A stretch of 64,000 nucleotides of DNA, from assembly GCF_047272945.1 (NCBI RefSeq), contig NZ_JBKOPS010000008.1, positions 123,393 to 187,392 of the forward strand, in the 5' to 3' direction. Numbering within the stretch: position 1 is the first letter of the stretch; every line of letters starts with the position of its first letter. This document shows positions 36,955-46,723 of this stretch, piece after piece. The stretch comes from Rubrolithibacter danxiaensis (GTDB lineage Bacteria > Bacteroidota > Bacteroidia > Sphingobacteriales > Sphingobacteriaceae). The translations under genes and the position numbers were made by a program. The notes beneath the pieces are model-generated. The model saw only the letters and a list, made by a program, of their open reading frames with translations, was not told the origin of the DNA and did not search any database.

Positions 36955-38421
36955 ATGAATAACAATGTAGTTATATACAACACCTTAACAAGAAAAAAAG
37001 AACTTTTCCAACCCATAAATCCTCCTTTTGTTGGGATGTACGTTTGCGGGCCCACTGTTTACAGCGATGTACATCTTGGAAACTGCCGTACGTTTGTTTC
37101 CTTCGATCTGATTTACCGGTATCTGACACACCTAGATTTTAAGGTAAGATATGTACGAAATATTACTGACGCAGGACATTTAGAAGGCGACCGGGACGAA
37201 GGGGACGACAAATTCTCAAAAAAGGCCCGTCTCGAACAGCTGGAACCAATGGAAATTGTACAAAAATACACTATTGGCTTTCACGATGTAATGCGGCTTT
37301 TTAATAATCTGCCTCCCAACATCGAACCAACTGCTACAGGACACATTGCCGAGCAGATTGAAATGGTAAAAGAAATAATTGACAACGGATATGCCTATGA
37401 AGTTAACGGTACTGTTTATTTTGATGTAGAAAAGTACAACCAGCAGCACAATTACACCATCCTTACTAATCGAAATATGGACGAACTTCTGGCAAATACC
37501 CGTGAGCTGGGCGGCCAGGATGAAAAAAAAGGCCGCCTCGATTTTGCCTTGTGGATTAAAGCTAAGCCTGAGCATATTATGCGCTGGCCGTCACCATGGG
37601 GATGGGGTTTTCCGGGATGGCATATAGAATGTTCGGCAATGAGTTCAAAATATCTGGGTGAAACTTTTGACATTCATGGAGGAGGAATGGACCTTGCTGC
37701 TACCCATCATACCAATGAAATTGCGCAATCGCAGGCTTGCAATCATTCAGAACCGGCCAAATATTGGGTACATACCAACATGCTTACGGTAAACGGCACC
37801 CGCATGTCCAAATCGGCAGGAAATGGATTTTTGCCCCTCGAACTTTTCTCAGGCAATCACCCGCTGCTTAAAAGAGGATATTCGCCCATGACTGTCCGCT
37901 TTTTTATGTTGCAGGCCCATTACAGAAGTACATTAGATTTTTCAAACGAAGCCCTGGATGCTTCCGATAAAGGCTTTAAACGTTTGATGAATGCATACGC
38001 TCTTTTAGAAAAGATAAAAGTATCTGAAAAAACAGATGCAGAAATTGATATTGCCACCCTTTCCGAAAAATGCTATGCAGCCATGAACGACGATTTCAAC
38101 AGTCCGGTGGCAATAGCTGAACTTTTTGAAGCGGTACGGATTATCAATAGTTTGTACGATAAAAAGCTTTCTATAAATCAGGCCAATCTGGATGCGCTGA
38201 AAACTTTAATGCATTCGTTTATTTTCGACATTTTAGGATTAAAGGAGGAAATCACGCAAACAGATGACTTAAGCCAGTTGATGGATTTGATAATTGAGCT
38301 TAGAATGCAGGCAAAAGCAAATAAGGACTATGTTACATCTGACAAGATTCGCATACAACTACAGGATCTGGGAATTCAGTTAAAAGACAGCAAGGAAGGT
38401 ACAACCTGGAGCAGGATTTAA
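36955..38421 (+). CDS. cysS: cysteinyl-tRNA synthetase
   Basis: 488 residues, normal length. Class I synthetase motifs: CGPTVYSDVHLGN (zinc Cys and HIGH-like HLGN), WHIECS (zinc Cys), HHTNE (zinc His) and the KMSKS-type MSKSAGN. It charges tRNA-Cys. C-terminal helical anticodon-binding region is present. Located 28 bases after the EEP gene, same strand. Confidence 0.96.
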   Translation: MNNNVVIYNTLTRKKELFQPINPPFVGMYVCGPTVYSDVHLGNCRTFVSFDLIYRYLTHLDFKVRYVRNITDAGHLEGDRDEGDDKFSKKARLEQLEPMEIVQKYTIGFHDVMRLFNNLPPNIEPTATGHIAEQIEMVKEIIDNGYAYEVNGTVYFDVEKYNQQHNYTILTNRNMDELLANTRELGGQDEKKGRLDFALWIKAKPEHIMRWPSPWGWGFPGWHIECSAMSSKYLGETFDIHGGGMDLAATHHTNEIAQSQACNHSEPAKYWVHTNMLTVNGTRMSKSAGNGFLPLELFSGNHPLLKRGYSPMTVRFFMLQAHYRSTLDFSNEALDASDKGFKRLMNAYALLEKIKVSEKTDAEIDIATLSEKCYAAMNDDFNSPVAIAELFEAVRIINSLYDKKLSINQANLDALKTLMHSFIFDILGLKEEITQTDDLSQLMDLIIELRMQAKANKDYVTSDKIRIQLQDLGIQLKDSKEGTTWSRI

Positions 38422-38441
38422 TTATAAAAAGTAAAGCAGAT

Positions 38442-39365
38442 TTGAGAAGTGTTGATGACTATAGGTTGAACAGGAGTTCTGACATTATATCAAAAATAGT
38501 GTTGTCTGCTATTATGCTGTTATCCATAAGTCAGAGTGTTTTAGCACAGAAAAATCAGAATAAAACCGGCGAATTAGTTTCGCTTGAAAACTATTTTGCA
38601 GCTCTTGTAAAAAGCAAAGGCATTAAAACAGGATTTCTTAAAGTATCTGATGCGAATACAGTTGTATTTAAACCCGGACCAACAAATGCTCAGGAATTTT
38701 TTAAAGATAAACTTCCCGGCAATTCGGAAGTATTAGTATGGGAACCGGTATGGGCAAAGATTTCTAAAAGCGGCGACTGGGGTTTCACTACCGGCCCCTA
38801 TAACTACAAAGAAAACGATTCAAGTAAAATCACAAGTTACGGTCAGTACCTTTCTGTATGGAAGAAAAACAAAAAAGGGTTATGGAAACTGGCCCTTGAT
38901 ATTGGAATACCTCATAAAAAACCAGTTTCAAAGCCAAAACTTGTGTTTATAGATCCGGAGAATGGCCGATATATTCACCAGCAATCAACAAGCAGACTCC
39001 AGCAGCGTGAAGACATTGTATTAAGTTCCGATAAACTTTTTTCAACTATCCTGAAAGCAAATAACCGGGTAGCACGGGAAGAATTTCTGGCGGAAGATAC
39101 ACGGCTCCTTTTCCCCGGTTTCGAACCTGTTATTGGGAAAAAAGCAGTAACGGACTTTTGGAATAAACAAAATTTAAAGCTTTTGTCAACACCTACTCAG
39201 GCTGACAGGGCTTACAGCGGCGAGCTTGCATATACCTACGGCGAGGCGCAAACCGAGCAGAAAGGAAAAGTCAGAAAGTACCATTACATTCGTGTATGGG
39301 AAGTTCAACCGGGCTTTAAGTGGAGTGTAATTTTGGAGGCTTTTGCAGCAGAACGTACTAATTAA
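38442..39365 (+). CDS. secreted protein with nuclear-transport-factor-2-like domain, function unknown
   Basis: 307 residues, TTG start (38442; an alternative TTG lies at 38463). Signal peptide: IVLSAIMLLSISQSVLA then Gln. The N-terminal half (WGFTTGPYNYK, YGQYLSVWKKNKKGLWKLALDIG) and the C-terminal half (ADDTRLLFPGFEP-like, YTYGEAQTEQKGKVRKYHYIRVWEV) both show a SnoaL/DUF4440-type fold, so it may have two such domains. No catalytic motif known. It ends in an 8-base overlap with the convergent histidine kinase. Confidence 0.7.
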   Translation: MRSVDDYRLNRSSDIISKIVLSAIMLLSISQSVLAQKNQNKTGELVSLENYFAALVKSKGIKTGFLKVSDANTVVFKPGPTNAQEFFKDKLPGNSEVLVWEPVWAKISKSGDWGFTTGPYNYKENDSSKITSYGQYLSVWKKNKKGLWKLALDIGIPHKKPVSKPKLVFIDPENGRYIHQQSTSRLQQREDIVLSSDKLFSTILKANNRVAREEFLAEDTRLLFPGFEPVIGKKAVTDFWNKQNLKLLSTPTQADRAYSGELAYTYGEAQTEQKGKVRKYHYIRVWEVQPGFKWSVILEAFAAERTN

Positions 39366-40974
39366 GGGAAGAATGTATTAATGGCAATCGGAACCAGAAC
39401 ACCGATCCTTCTCCTTCCACACTGTTAACTCCGAGGTCTCCGCCATGCCTTTTTATGATTTCGGCAGAAATATAAAGGCCTAATCCCAAACCGGAAAACT
39501 TTTGGGAAGACTCCTGCACACGGAAAAACCGGTCGAATACAAAGTCTGCCTTATCCCCTGGAATGCCGATACCAAAATCCCTCACTTCTATTTTAACACT
39601 TTTGGGCTCTTTCTTTACCGTTAGTATTACTTGATCAGCATCGGGAGAATATTTTATAGCATTGGAAAGAAAGTTAACAATAACCTGCTCGATACGATGT
39701 TTATCTGCTATTACCAAAATATCCGCATCGCCTTTTAACACAATTTGATGCGAAGAGGCGAATTCCTGAAGTTGATCTAAACAGTCTGATATGACATCTT
39801 TAATATTGAAGGAAGCTGGCGTAAAAATCATCTTTCCTGCATGGATCTTTGTTACATCCAGCAAATCTTCAACCAAACCGCTTAGCTTGTTTACCTGCTT
39901 GTTAGCTTTTTCAATGAACGAGTGGATATTTCTTACTTCAGCATTTTTTTCTGAGATCCTCTGAACAATCTGAAGCGAAGCCTTCATACTTGTAATCGGA
40001 GTCTTAAGCTCATGACTGGCTATGCTCATAAATTCATCTTTCTTTTGCATAAGCAAACGTGTAGCCTGTTGTGCTAACTCTTGTTCTGTTATATCGGTTA
40101 AACTCCCGATATACCCCTGAAAATCTACACCCACTAAGGGGTTGCTTTGGGCCAGTACCCACCTGTACTGTCCATCATAACGCTGGATTCGAAATTTAGA
40201 GTGATAAGCTTTTCGTTGATTAAAGCACTGCATAAACTTTGCGTATTCTTTCGCCATGTCTTCCGGATGAAAGGCCTTACCCCAGCCAAGAATCATGCTT
40301 TCTTCAAATTCCATCCCGGTGAAATTAATCCAGGGCTTATTTACATAATTGCAAAAGCCCTTCTCATCCACTTTCCAGATCATAAAAGGACTTTGATCTG
40401 CAAGTTGCCGGAAATACGTTTCACTTTTTCTCAACTCTTCCGAGGATAATTTCTGATCGTGAATATCTGTATTTGTACCTATCCATGTATTAATTTTTCC
40501 AACCCGATCTTTAAAAGCTACGGCCCGGGTTAAATGCCATCTGTATTCGCCATCTTTACGCCGGAGACGATGTTCCAGTTCAAATTCTTCACCCGTTTTT
40601 AATACCCGGGACCAGCATGCCTTTGTTTCTTCCAAATCTTCCGGATGAATCATTTCCTCCCATCCCCAGCCTCTCAGTTCATTAAAAGTATAACCGGTGA
40701 AATTTAAAGTAACTGAATTATAATAGATCACATCTCCTTCCTTATTGGCGACCCAAACCTGCTGCGGGATAATATTGGCCATAAAATGGAAACGGTCCTC
40801 ACTTTCTGATAACTCCTTTTCACGTTCCGCCGCTGTAGTTTCTGATTCCTGATTGATCTGACCCAGCAACTCTTCATTGTCTGCTTTTAATTTCTGGTTT
40901 TCAGCAACTAATTCGTCATTTTTTAACTGAAGATCAGCAATAGTTTTCAGAAGCTCCTCAACAGTAGTTTTCAT
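39358..40974 (-). CDS. PAS-domain sensor histidine kinase
   Basis: 538 residues from the ATG at 40974 (a TTG six codons earlier is possible). A coiled-coil N-terminus (about 1-50: TIADLQLKNDELVAENQKLKADNEELL) is followed by two PAS/PAC domains (about 60-185 and 188-310; both with HPED motifs), HisKA with IASHELKTPITSMKA, and HATPase with NFLSNAIKYSPDADQ, DFGIGIPGD and GLGLGLYI. No membrane span. Orphan, without response regulator nearby. Similar to the kinases at 6662 and 46724. Confidence 0.9.
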   Translation of the reverse strand: MKTTVEELLKTIADLQLKNDELVAENQKLKADNEELLGQINQESETTAAEREKELSESEDRFHFMANIIPQQVWVANKEGDVIYYNSVTLNFTGYTFNELRGWGWEEMIHPEDLEETKACWSRVLKTGEEFELEHRLRRKDGEYRWHLTRAVAFKDRVGKINTWIGTNTDIHDQKLSSEELRKSETYFRQLADQSPFMIWKVDEKGFCNYVNKPWINFTGMEFEESMILGWGKAFHPEDMAKEYAKFMQCFNQRKAYHSKFRIQRYDGQYRWVLAQSNPLVGVDFQGYIGSLTDITEQELAQQATRLLMQKKDEFMSIASHELKTPITSMKASLQIVQRISEKNAEVRNIHSFIEKANKQVNKLSGLVEDLLDVTKIHAGKMIFTPASFNIKDVISDCLDQLQEFASSHQIVLKGDADILVIADKHRIEQVIVNFLSNAIKYSPDADQVILTVKKEPKSVKIEVRDFGIGIPGDKADFVFDRFFRVQESSQKFSGLGLGLYISAEIIKRHGGDLGVNSVEGEGSVFWFRLPLIHSSLN

Positions 40975-41197
40975 TCCTAATTCCAGGTCCAATTGGTTAT
41001 AATTTTTGGGGCAAACTCTTAAAAGCGTTTCTCAGGTTTTTGCACAAGAATTGAGTTCTAAGTTAAATATTTATTTAGGAAAACAACGTCTTATCTGCAT
41101 TTAATACAAAGAGTATTAAGAAATAAAAGACAAGACAAATTTCTCTGTAACTTTTAAAACTTTAGGGCGTATAGCAGTCTAAAATATAAAATTTACT

Positions 41198-41314
41198 ATG
41201 AAACCATTTCCATTCATACTTGCATTTGCCAACGAACCTGATGCTGTTAATATTCTTTTTGACACAACAGGATGTTGCTGCATTTTCAGAGATAGCGATA
41301 CATGGGACTGTTAA
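41198..41314 (+). CDS. possible 38-residue Cys-rich peptide
   Basis: ATG to TAA. It begins MKPFPFILAFANEP and has three consecutive Cys (GCCCIF) and a final WDC. Followed about 45 bases later by a clear terminator, which supports a short transcript here. Not recognised. Could also be an untranslated RNA. Confidence 0.3.
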   Translation: MKPFPFILAFANEPDAVNILFDTTGCCCIFRDSDTWDC

Positions 41315-41357
41315 GTTCTTGATATATTTCAAAACATTAACAACGACTCTCACTATA

Positions 41358-41394
41358 AACCCCGGTTACACTCTATTGCCGGGGTTCTCTTTTA
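41358..41394 (+). terminator. terminator after the small Cys-rich ORF
   Basis: AACCCCGG / CCGGGGTT stem with a 13-base loop, then TCTCTTTT. It implies a short transcribed unit upstream with no long gene. Confidence 0.75.
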
Positions 41395-41474
41395 TATACG
41401 CTCAATATTTATAAAACTAAAACCCTTTCTGGTTGTTGTACAATTCCAAAACTATCAGGCTTTTAATTGCTTGA

Positions 41475-41615
41475 ATGTACACAGAAAGCATGAACCACCA
41501 GGGAAAAAGTTACCAGGAACGAGAGCATAATGATAAGTTTAATACTTATTTGCTCCTGGCCATAATACTTCTTGTAATGCTTTATGCCCTTTATATATAT
41601 CTTTTAAAGGCATAA
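41475..41615 (+). CDS. small single-span membrane protein
   Basis: 46 residues from the ATG at 41475 (or 41 from 41490, which has AGAAAGC before it). A hydrophilic N-terminal half and one membrane span (LLLAIILLVMLYALYIYLL) ending KA. It reads well as a coding membrane peptide. Function unknown. Confidence 0.45.
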   Translation: MYTESMNHQGKSYQEREHNDKFNTYLLLAIILLVMLYALYIYLLKA

Positions 41616-41716
41616 AATAAAATCTCTTCACCGAGACAATCCATCTGCGGAACAATAGCAGAATAGAAAAAAATTTCTTTTCAGCTCTTAAAAAGCTATC
41701 TTTAAGAGCCGAAACT

Positions 41717-41902
41717 ATGAAAAATAATAGCTCTAATTCCTCCGATCCTGAATATTCAAAACCCGAAACCGCCGAACAACAACCCGATGAATTACAAGAT
41801 GTAGATGCCGTTACTCATTGGATGAAAAGATATATCTGGCTTTTAGAAAAATACAACGATTTGTTACATCAGGAAATATCTTCACGAAAGGAAGGCCCTT
41901 AA
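41717..41902 (+). CDS. 61-residue acidic hypothetical protein
   Basis: Begins with a Ser/Asn/Asp/Glu/Pro-rich disordered part (SSNSSDPEYSKPETAEQQPDE) and ends with a helical WMKRYIWLLEKYNDLLHQEIS segment. No signal peptide or known motif. Third of a row of tiny genes between two terminators. Probably real because the frame is clean and followed by a terminator at 41985. Confidence 0.5.
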   Translation: MKNNSSNSSDPEYSKPETAEQQPDELQDVDAVTHWMKRYIWLLEKYNDLLHQEISSRKEGP

Positions 41903-41984
41903 AATAGTTTAAACTCATTAAAACTCCCGAAGCTCCTATTTGTTAGCTTATTACAGTTTCATCAGCCACCGGGACAAGAAGACG

Positions 41985-42019
41985 CAATCCCTTTTGAAAA
42001 GATCAAAAGGGATTGTTCT
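41985..42019 (+). terminator. terminator after the 61-residue gene
   Basis: Perfect 13-base stem CAATCCCTTTTGA / TCAAAAGGGATTG with loop AAAGA, followed by TTCTTT. Confidence 0.8.
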
Positions 42020-42133
42020 TTAACACAGCACATCAAAAATTTAAAAATAGTTTAATTACCTGTAACATTTCCTTTTTAAATACCGTATACAACTATGTCC
42101 TTCCCAAAAGGACGTTTTTTCATAGGTAGATGT

Positions 42134-42162
42134 AGGGTCAAGTAATACTTGGCCCTTTTTTA
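42134..42162 (+). terminator. second terminator in the 41903-42269 gap
   Basis: GGGTCAAG / CTTGGCCC stem followed by TTTTTTATTT. Together with the one at 41985 it suggests another short transcript between them (about 42020-42133) with no visible gene; it could be a small RNA. Nothing else is seen in this gap. Confidence 0.75.
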
Positions 42163-42269
42163 TTTCTATAATCTCAACAAAACTCTTTTGCAAAAAAATT
42201 GTTACGTTAAATTTTTTCTTTTAAAATAAACAGTCTATCTTGTACTTGCTTTAGCTAACCAATAACCCT

Positions 42270-42815
42270 TTGAAGAAATACGTTTCCATATTGTTGCTAT
42301 GCATCCATGTATTCTATATATGGGGAAATGTTATTAGTGGTTTAACTGTAAAAGTGGTTAGCAATAAAATAATCAACTCCGAACTGATAGAGATTCGTGT
42401 TCCTGTAAACTTGTCCGGATTACAGGATTATAAGGAGTATGAATTATTTAACGGATTAATTCATTTGAAAGATGCTACCTATCATTTTGTCAAATTCAGG
42501 CTTACTGAAGATGCTATGTACTTTATTTGTCTTCCTAAAACAGTTGTAGGAAAAGAAACCAAAGGATTCGAAATCTTCGCCCCGAACATATCAGACACTA
42601 ATCCCAAGAAAAACAATGATTCCCTCAAGAAAAACAGTTTAAGCAGTGAATATAACTATGAGCCCGTTTCATATAGTTTCTTAAAAGTTGAGTTTATTAA
42701 ACCTCTAATTAGTATTTATACTCCCTCACGTATTTTAGATTGCTTTATAGACATTCCAGGAGAACCACCGGAAAAATTAAGCGAAGACCTTCTAAACAAA
42801 TTTGTTAAGTTTTAA
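42270..42815 (+). CDS. exported hypothetical protein
   Basis: 181 residues, TTG start, with a signal peptide (KKYVSILLLCIHVFYIWGNVISG). The mature part has no motif I know; it alternates beta-like stretches (LIEIRVPVNLSGL, YHFVKFRLTEDAMYFICL) with a polar KKNNDSLKKNSLSS loop. Stands alone; low GC. Not assigned. Confidence 0.6.
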   Translation: MKKYVSILLLCIHVFYIWGNVISGLTVKVVSNKIINSELIEIRVPVNLSGLQDYKEYELFNGLIHLKDATYHFVKFRLTEDAMYFICLPKTVVGKETKGFEIFAPNISDTNPKKNNDSLKKNSLSSEYNYEPVSYSFLKVEFIKPLISIYTPSRILDCFIDIPGEPPEKLSEDLLNKFVKF

Positions 42816-42919
42816 CAAATTCATCCAATTTATTAACAATAAGTATTACAGATGCTGTATCGAATTGGCACATTAAAGCTATTCGGATAACATATATCAA
42901 TTATATTCTAACCAATATC

Positions 42920-43996
42920 ATGAAACTTCAACTCTTTCTGTTCCTTTTATTAATAGGAACATATAAAACTTATGGACAAGGTTGCGTTGCAATTCGCAGC
43001 ACAGGGAATGTTTGCACTATGGACCATACAATGGGTGAGCACGACAGTATTTCTCGTAAATGGTCGCTAAATGCCAACAACAGGTATTACAAGTCGTTCA
43101 GACACTTTAGCGGCAGCGAAGAACAAAAACAGCGTGTAGAACAGGGCACCGAAGTAATTAACCACGCTTATACATTGGATCTTTCATTAACCAGGTCACT
43201 TAGCAGCCGGTGGTCTTTATCTTTAGATGTACCGGTTATTGGAAATACACGCTCCTCTTTATACGAGCACGGAGGCGCTGCAAGGCACAATACAGGCTCG
43301 TTCGGCATTGGTGATATTCGTATCAGCGCTTACAGGTGGCTTTTAAACCCTGCTAAAAAGGCAAATATCCAGGCGGGTTTAGGTATTAAACTTCCTACAG
43401 GAAGGTATAAAGTAAAGGACCAGTTTTATACCGTTAACGACACCAAGATTATGGGCCCGGTAGATCAGTCTATCCAGCTGGGTGATGGTGGTACAGGTAT
43501 AACAGCCGAAATAAATACATTCTATACTGTATCAAATAAAGTTAACCTGTATGGCAACTTTTATTACTTAGCTAATCCGAGAGAAAGGAATGGAGTTTCA
43601 ACAGCACGCGGAGGTACTCCTTCGGCAACGGCAATTGCGTATACTACCGATGTCATGAGTGTTCCCGATCAGTATATGATCCGTGTAGGAACAAATTACT
43701 CTATTAATAAATTTACAATTTCTGCCGGCTTACGTGATGAATGCCTGCCAGCTCACGACCTTATTGGAGGAAACAGAGGCTTTAGAAGGCCCGGTTATAT
43801 CCTTTCGGCAGAACCGGGAGTAGTTTATAAATTCAGAAATGTGAATACGTACATCTATGCTCCAATTGCATTGGTTCGTAACCGCACACAAAGTTATCCT
43901 GATGAAATCAGATCAAACATGACCGGTACCAAATACATCGGTGATGCGGCTTTTGCAGATTATTCAATAAGTATTGGCACAACATTTAATTTTTAA
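42920..43996 (+). CDS. outer-membrane beta-barrel-type protein
   Basis: 358 residues. Signal peptide (LFLFLLLIGTYKTYGQ) then the mature start GCVAIRSTGNVCTMDH. The rest alternates short hydrophobic strands and Gly/Asn turns (SLSLDVPVIGNTRSSLY, NIQAGLGIKLPTGRY, KVNLYGNFYYLANP, ISAGLRDECLPAH) and ends in SIGTTFNF with a terminal Phe, typical of outer-membrane proteins inserted by BamA. It resembles transporter or phenol-degradation MetA-like porins; the substrate is unknown. Confidence 0.75.
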   Translation: MKLQLFLFLLLIGTYKTYGQGCVAIRSTGNVCTMDHTMGEHDSISRKWSLNANNRYYKSFRHFSGSEEQKQRVEQGTEVINHAYTLDLSLTRSLSSRWSLSLDVPVIGNTRSSLYEHGGAARHNTGSFGIGDIRISAYRWLLNPAKKANIQAGLGIKLPTGRYKVKDQFYTVNDTKIMGPVDQSIQLGDGGTGITAEINTFYTVSNKVNLYGNFYYLANPRERNGVSTARGGTPSATAIAYTTDVMSVPDQYMIRVGTNYSINKFTISAGLRDECLPAHDLIGGNRGFRRPGYILSAEPGVVYKFRNVNTYIYAPIALVRNRTQSYPDEIRSNMTGTKYIGDAAFADYSISIGTTFNF

Positions 43997-44029
43997 ATCA
44001 AGCAGGCCTGCGGAAAATGTTTCTGCAGG

Positions 44030-44476
44030 CTATTTTTCTACTCTTATCAGCTTAAAATTCAGTTTGGAATCTATTAATTCTCGATTGGCCGTTAGCATCA
44101 GGAGAACTTCCGGATTTTTCGAAAACCTTAGATAGTACCTTTCTCCGTCAGTCTTACCAGGATTAAGAATAATCAAAACGGCATTTGGATCTTCATCATA
44201 CCCTTGTTCCATCCTAAAACTCCCTTCGGTTAAAAAAGCCTTGCCGTTATTTCGTTCAAGATACGTTTCACTTAATGTATAGGTACTATCTCTTCCAAAA
44301 ACCAATTTAAGTGTTGTTTTAATCCCAGGGCAATCGGCACATGGAATTATTCCTTGGTAACTTTCAGAACGAATAGTATCATTTACATTTATCAACCGTC
44401 TTTTTTGCGCTTCCGGTTTAATAACACATGAAAAAAGAAAACATACACCTATTGCTAATAAACCTTTAATCTTCAT
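44030..44476 (-). CDS. NlpE-like lipoprotein
   Basis: 148 residues. Lipoprotein signal ending FLFSC (Cys17), then SYQGIIPCADCPGIKTTLKL, the CxxC-containing signature of the NlpE/CutF N-terminal domain, and YTLSETYLERN, FSKNPEVLLML. In enterobacteria NlpE signals surface attachment or copper to Cpx; here only the N-terminal domain is present and no Cpx system is seen, so a copper/envelope-stress role is inference. Lies 9 bases after the exonuclease gene on the same strand. Confidence 0.85.
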   Translation of the reverse strand: MKIKGLLAIGVCFLFSCVIKPEAQKRRLINVNDTIRSESYQGIIPCADCPGIKTTLKLVFGRDSTYTLSETYLERNNGKAFLTEGSFRMEQGYDEDPNAVLIILNPGKTDGERYYLRFSKNPEVLLMLTANRELIDSKLNFKLIRVEK

Positions 44477-44485
44477 CCTGACTGC

Positions 44486-45856
44486 TTAATTTATATTAAC
44501 AATCCTATTGGGGTATCGAAGTGCATAGTCTGAAATTAAATTAACAATGTACTGATTAGATGAGTACTGATTGATGTTACTTTTTATATACTCCATATCC
44601 CGGATGTCAACATCGCTTTTAAAATACCCCAATCCTAAAAACACTCCTTTCTCCAGAAGCACACAAACCAACTCATTATTCGTACGCCCTTCCGCAGTAA
44701 GCAAAAATGACGGTAATGAAGATTTGAACTTTTCGATAGCTTGTCGTACACGATCATTATAGCTAATTCCTGTTTCATCTCCTTTACAGGCTCCTTTGCA
44801 ATATTCTTCAGTAATTCCTGTACATGTTTCTTTATTTTTTTGAATGAAACAAAGTTTAGGGCAGAGCTGAAACTCTTTAACTAAGGCTATTAAAGTAGTA
44901 TAACCATCTAACAGATTATTGAACGTATAAACCGGAGCAGAATATTTGGTCCGTTTATCAATTGCTAACCTTAAATAACCTTTCTGATCTTCAAACATAA
45001 ACAATCCGTAAGCCTGCTCGAATCGTTTCAATGCCCTGTTATATATCGGCCAAAATTGTTTTATTTCTACTGCTTCAAGAATGAGAGCAACTAATTCAGA
45101 CCCGCATTCTTTATAATCAATGGAGTGAATGTTTTTTAAAAATTCCTGACGCTGCCTTCCTGCATTGTTTCCGGTAAAATGAGACAGAACCCGTTTTCGT
45201 ATATTTACTGCCTTCCCGATATACAAAGGCTTACCATTTCTTCCCTTAAAGTAGTAAACGCCTGGAGTGGTTGGCAACTTGTCGATTTCTATTCTGCTTA
45301 TTGCTGGTGGCAATTGATGCTCTTTCGTTTTTCCGTGTAGAGAAGTATAAATATGTCCTTCCCGGTCATTCTGAATATACAATGTAAGGAGCTCACTTGT
45401 AGCATCAACATCTCCACCCGCACGGTGATGATTAACCAAAGGGATTTGAAGGCTAGTACACAGTTTACGTAAATTATAAGAAGGAAGGCCCGGAAAAATC
45501 TTTCTTCCAAGCTTTACTGTACAGAGTTTCTTACATGTTAACTCATACCCCGCCTGAGTTAGATGATAACGTAAAAATGAATAATCAAAGTTTACATTAT
45601 GGGCTACGAATATATTATCCTTCAATAAATCATATACCGTAGCCGCAACTTCTGAAAAAGAAGGTGCGGCACACACCATTTCATCTGTAATCCCCGTAAG
45701 TCCCCTGATAAAATAGGGAATTTCCTGCCGGGGATTTACTAAAGTTTCAAACTGCTTAGTAACCTTTTCGCCGTCGTGAATACGAATTGCAATTTCAGTA
45801 ATGCCATTTGCTGCTGCATATCCGCCTGTAGTTTCTATATCAACAACTGCATACAT
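44486..45856 (-). CDS. DnaQ-type exonuclease fused to a GIY-YIG nuclease
   Basis: 456 residues. The N-terminal exonuclease domain (1-170) has VVDIETTGG, VAHNVNFDYSFLRY and HHRAGGDVDATSELL (DEDDh residues). The GIY-YIG domain (about 195-280) starts TPGVYYFKGRNGKPLYIGKAVNIRKRVLSHF. The remainder resembles UvrC/Cho helical parts with a Cys-rich CPKLCFIQKNKETC stretch. Such polymerase III epsilon-like/UvrC-like hybrids are thought to act in an alternative nucleotide excision repair branch. Intact. Co-directional with the NlpE-like gene. Confidence 0.88.
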   Translation of the reverse strand: MYAVVDIETTGGYAAANGITEIAIRIHDGEKVTKQFETLVNPRQEIPYFIRGLTGITDEMVCAAPSFSEVAATVYDLLKDNIFVAHNVNFDYSFLRYHLTQAGYELTCKKLCTVKLGRKIFPGLPSYNLRKLCTSLQIPLVNHHRAGGDVDATSELLTLYIQNDREGHIYTSLHGKTKEHQLPPAISRIEIDKLPTTPGVYYFKGRNGKPLYIGKAVNIRKRVLSHFTGNNAGRQRQEFLKNIHSIDYKECGSELVALILEAVEIKQFWPIYNRALKRFEQAYGLFMFEDQKGYLRLAIDKRTKYSAPVYTFNNLLDGYTTLIALVKEFQLCPKLCFIQKNKETCTGITEEYCKGACKGDETGISYNDRVRQAIEKFKSSLPSFLLTAEGRTNNELVCVLLEKGVFLGLGYFKSDVDIRDMEYIKSNINQYSSNQYIVNLISDYALRYPNRIVNIN

Positions 45857-45875
45857 TACAATAAATCAAATACTA

Positions 45876-46319
45876 TTAAAACGAATAAAAACCGGATGCA
45901 TTGTTTTGCTGCAAAGATTGCAGTATAACCTCCGGCTCGTTATAAGTTGCAAGGCCCAGCTCCTCCACATATTTACAATTTGCGGGATGACCTGGAGCAA
46001 TAAAAACAGGCATATCAAAGCCCAGGCGAATATAATACTGAGTAATAAAGTTTTGAATAGGTAAATTATTAGCAATTTGTTTTACATCTTCTGTTAACCT
46101 GCTTAATGGCTTTAAAAAAAGTTTAATTTCAGGGCCTGCATCATAAATCCTGATCCAGTAATCCTGATTATCAATACTTACTTGTATTTCCTGCGAATTT
46201 ATTCCCGTAAGTATACCCATAACCTCCCTGTATCCAAAGTACTTGTGTATTAAAATAACTTTCTGTCCGATATATCTCGTGTAAATCTGCAAGCGTTCTG
46301 AGATAGTTAAAAACACCAT
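45876..46319 (-). CDS. hypothetical protein
   Basis: 147 residues, no signal peptide or membrane span. An N-terminal region with alternating beta-strands (YIGQKVILIHKYFGYREVMGILTGI, EIQVSIDNQDYWIRIYDAG) suggests a small barrel, followed by helices and IAPGHPANCKYVEELGL. Its stop lies 19 bases before the exonuclease start, so they may share a transcript. Not recognised. Confidence 0.6.
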   Translation of the reverse strand: MVFLTISERLQIYTRYIGQKVILIHKYFGYREVMGILTGINSQEIQVSIDNQDYWIRIYDAGPEIKLFLKPLSRLTEDVKQIANNLPIQNFITQYYIRLGFDMPVFIAPGHPANCKYVEELGLATYNEPEVILQSLQQNNASGFYSF

Positions 46320-46393
46320 ATGCTAATATTTTTAGCAAATCTAATAAATGTTACGGAAATTAAAAAGTAAGATCTATATAAGAAGAATATCTA

Positions 46394-46433
46394 TAAAAAA
46401 GAACATCTCCAAACGGGGAGGATGGAGATGTTC
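46394..46433 (-). terminator. terminator downstream of the histidine kinase at 46724
   Basis: GAACATCTCCA / TGGAGATGTTC stem; on the minus strand it is followed by TTTTTT. It lies 290 bases downstream of the kinase stop and upstream of the 45876 gene. The rest of the 46320-46723 gap shows nothing coding. Confidence 0.7.
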
Positions 46434-46723
46434 AAAACTAACCAATTATAAACCTACATTTACCTACGCATCGTTTTTGATATAGTTTCATCGATTTTAA
46501 AAATGTGTAGTATTTACACAAAGATGTTAAAATGAGATATTTATTATCCCATATCCCTGACGATATGATAGCAACTGTTAATTAAAATCCTCAACTTAAA
46601 ATATAATCCTATCTTCATAAGGGCAATACCCCGCTCATGATAATAAATCTGTAATTAAGATTCCTTTTGAGTACTTTTTATGTGATAATACAAGTGAGTG
46701 ATCTTTTATTAGCGATAGCTTAC

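Noticed and set aside
41220..41414. 64-residue frame
   Set aside because: It runs through the terminator at 41358-41394 and overlaps a shorter frame that fits the terminator better.
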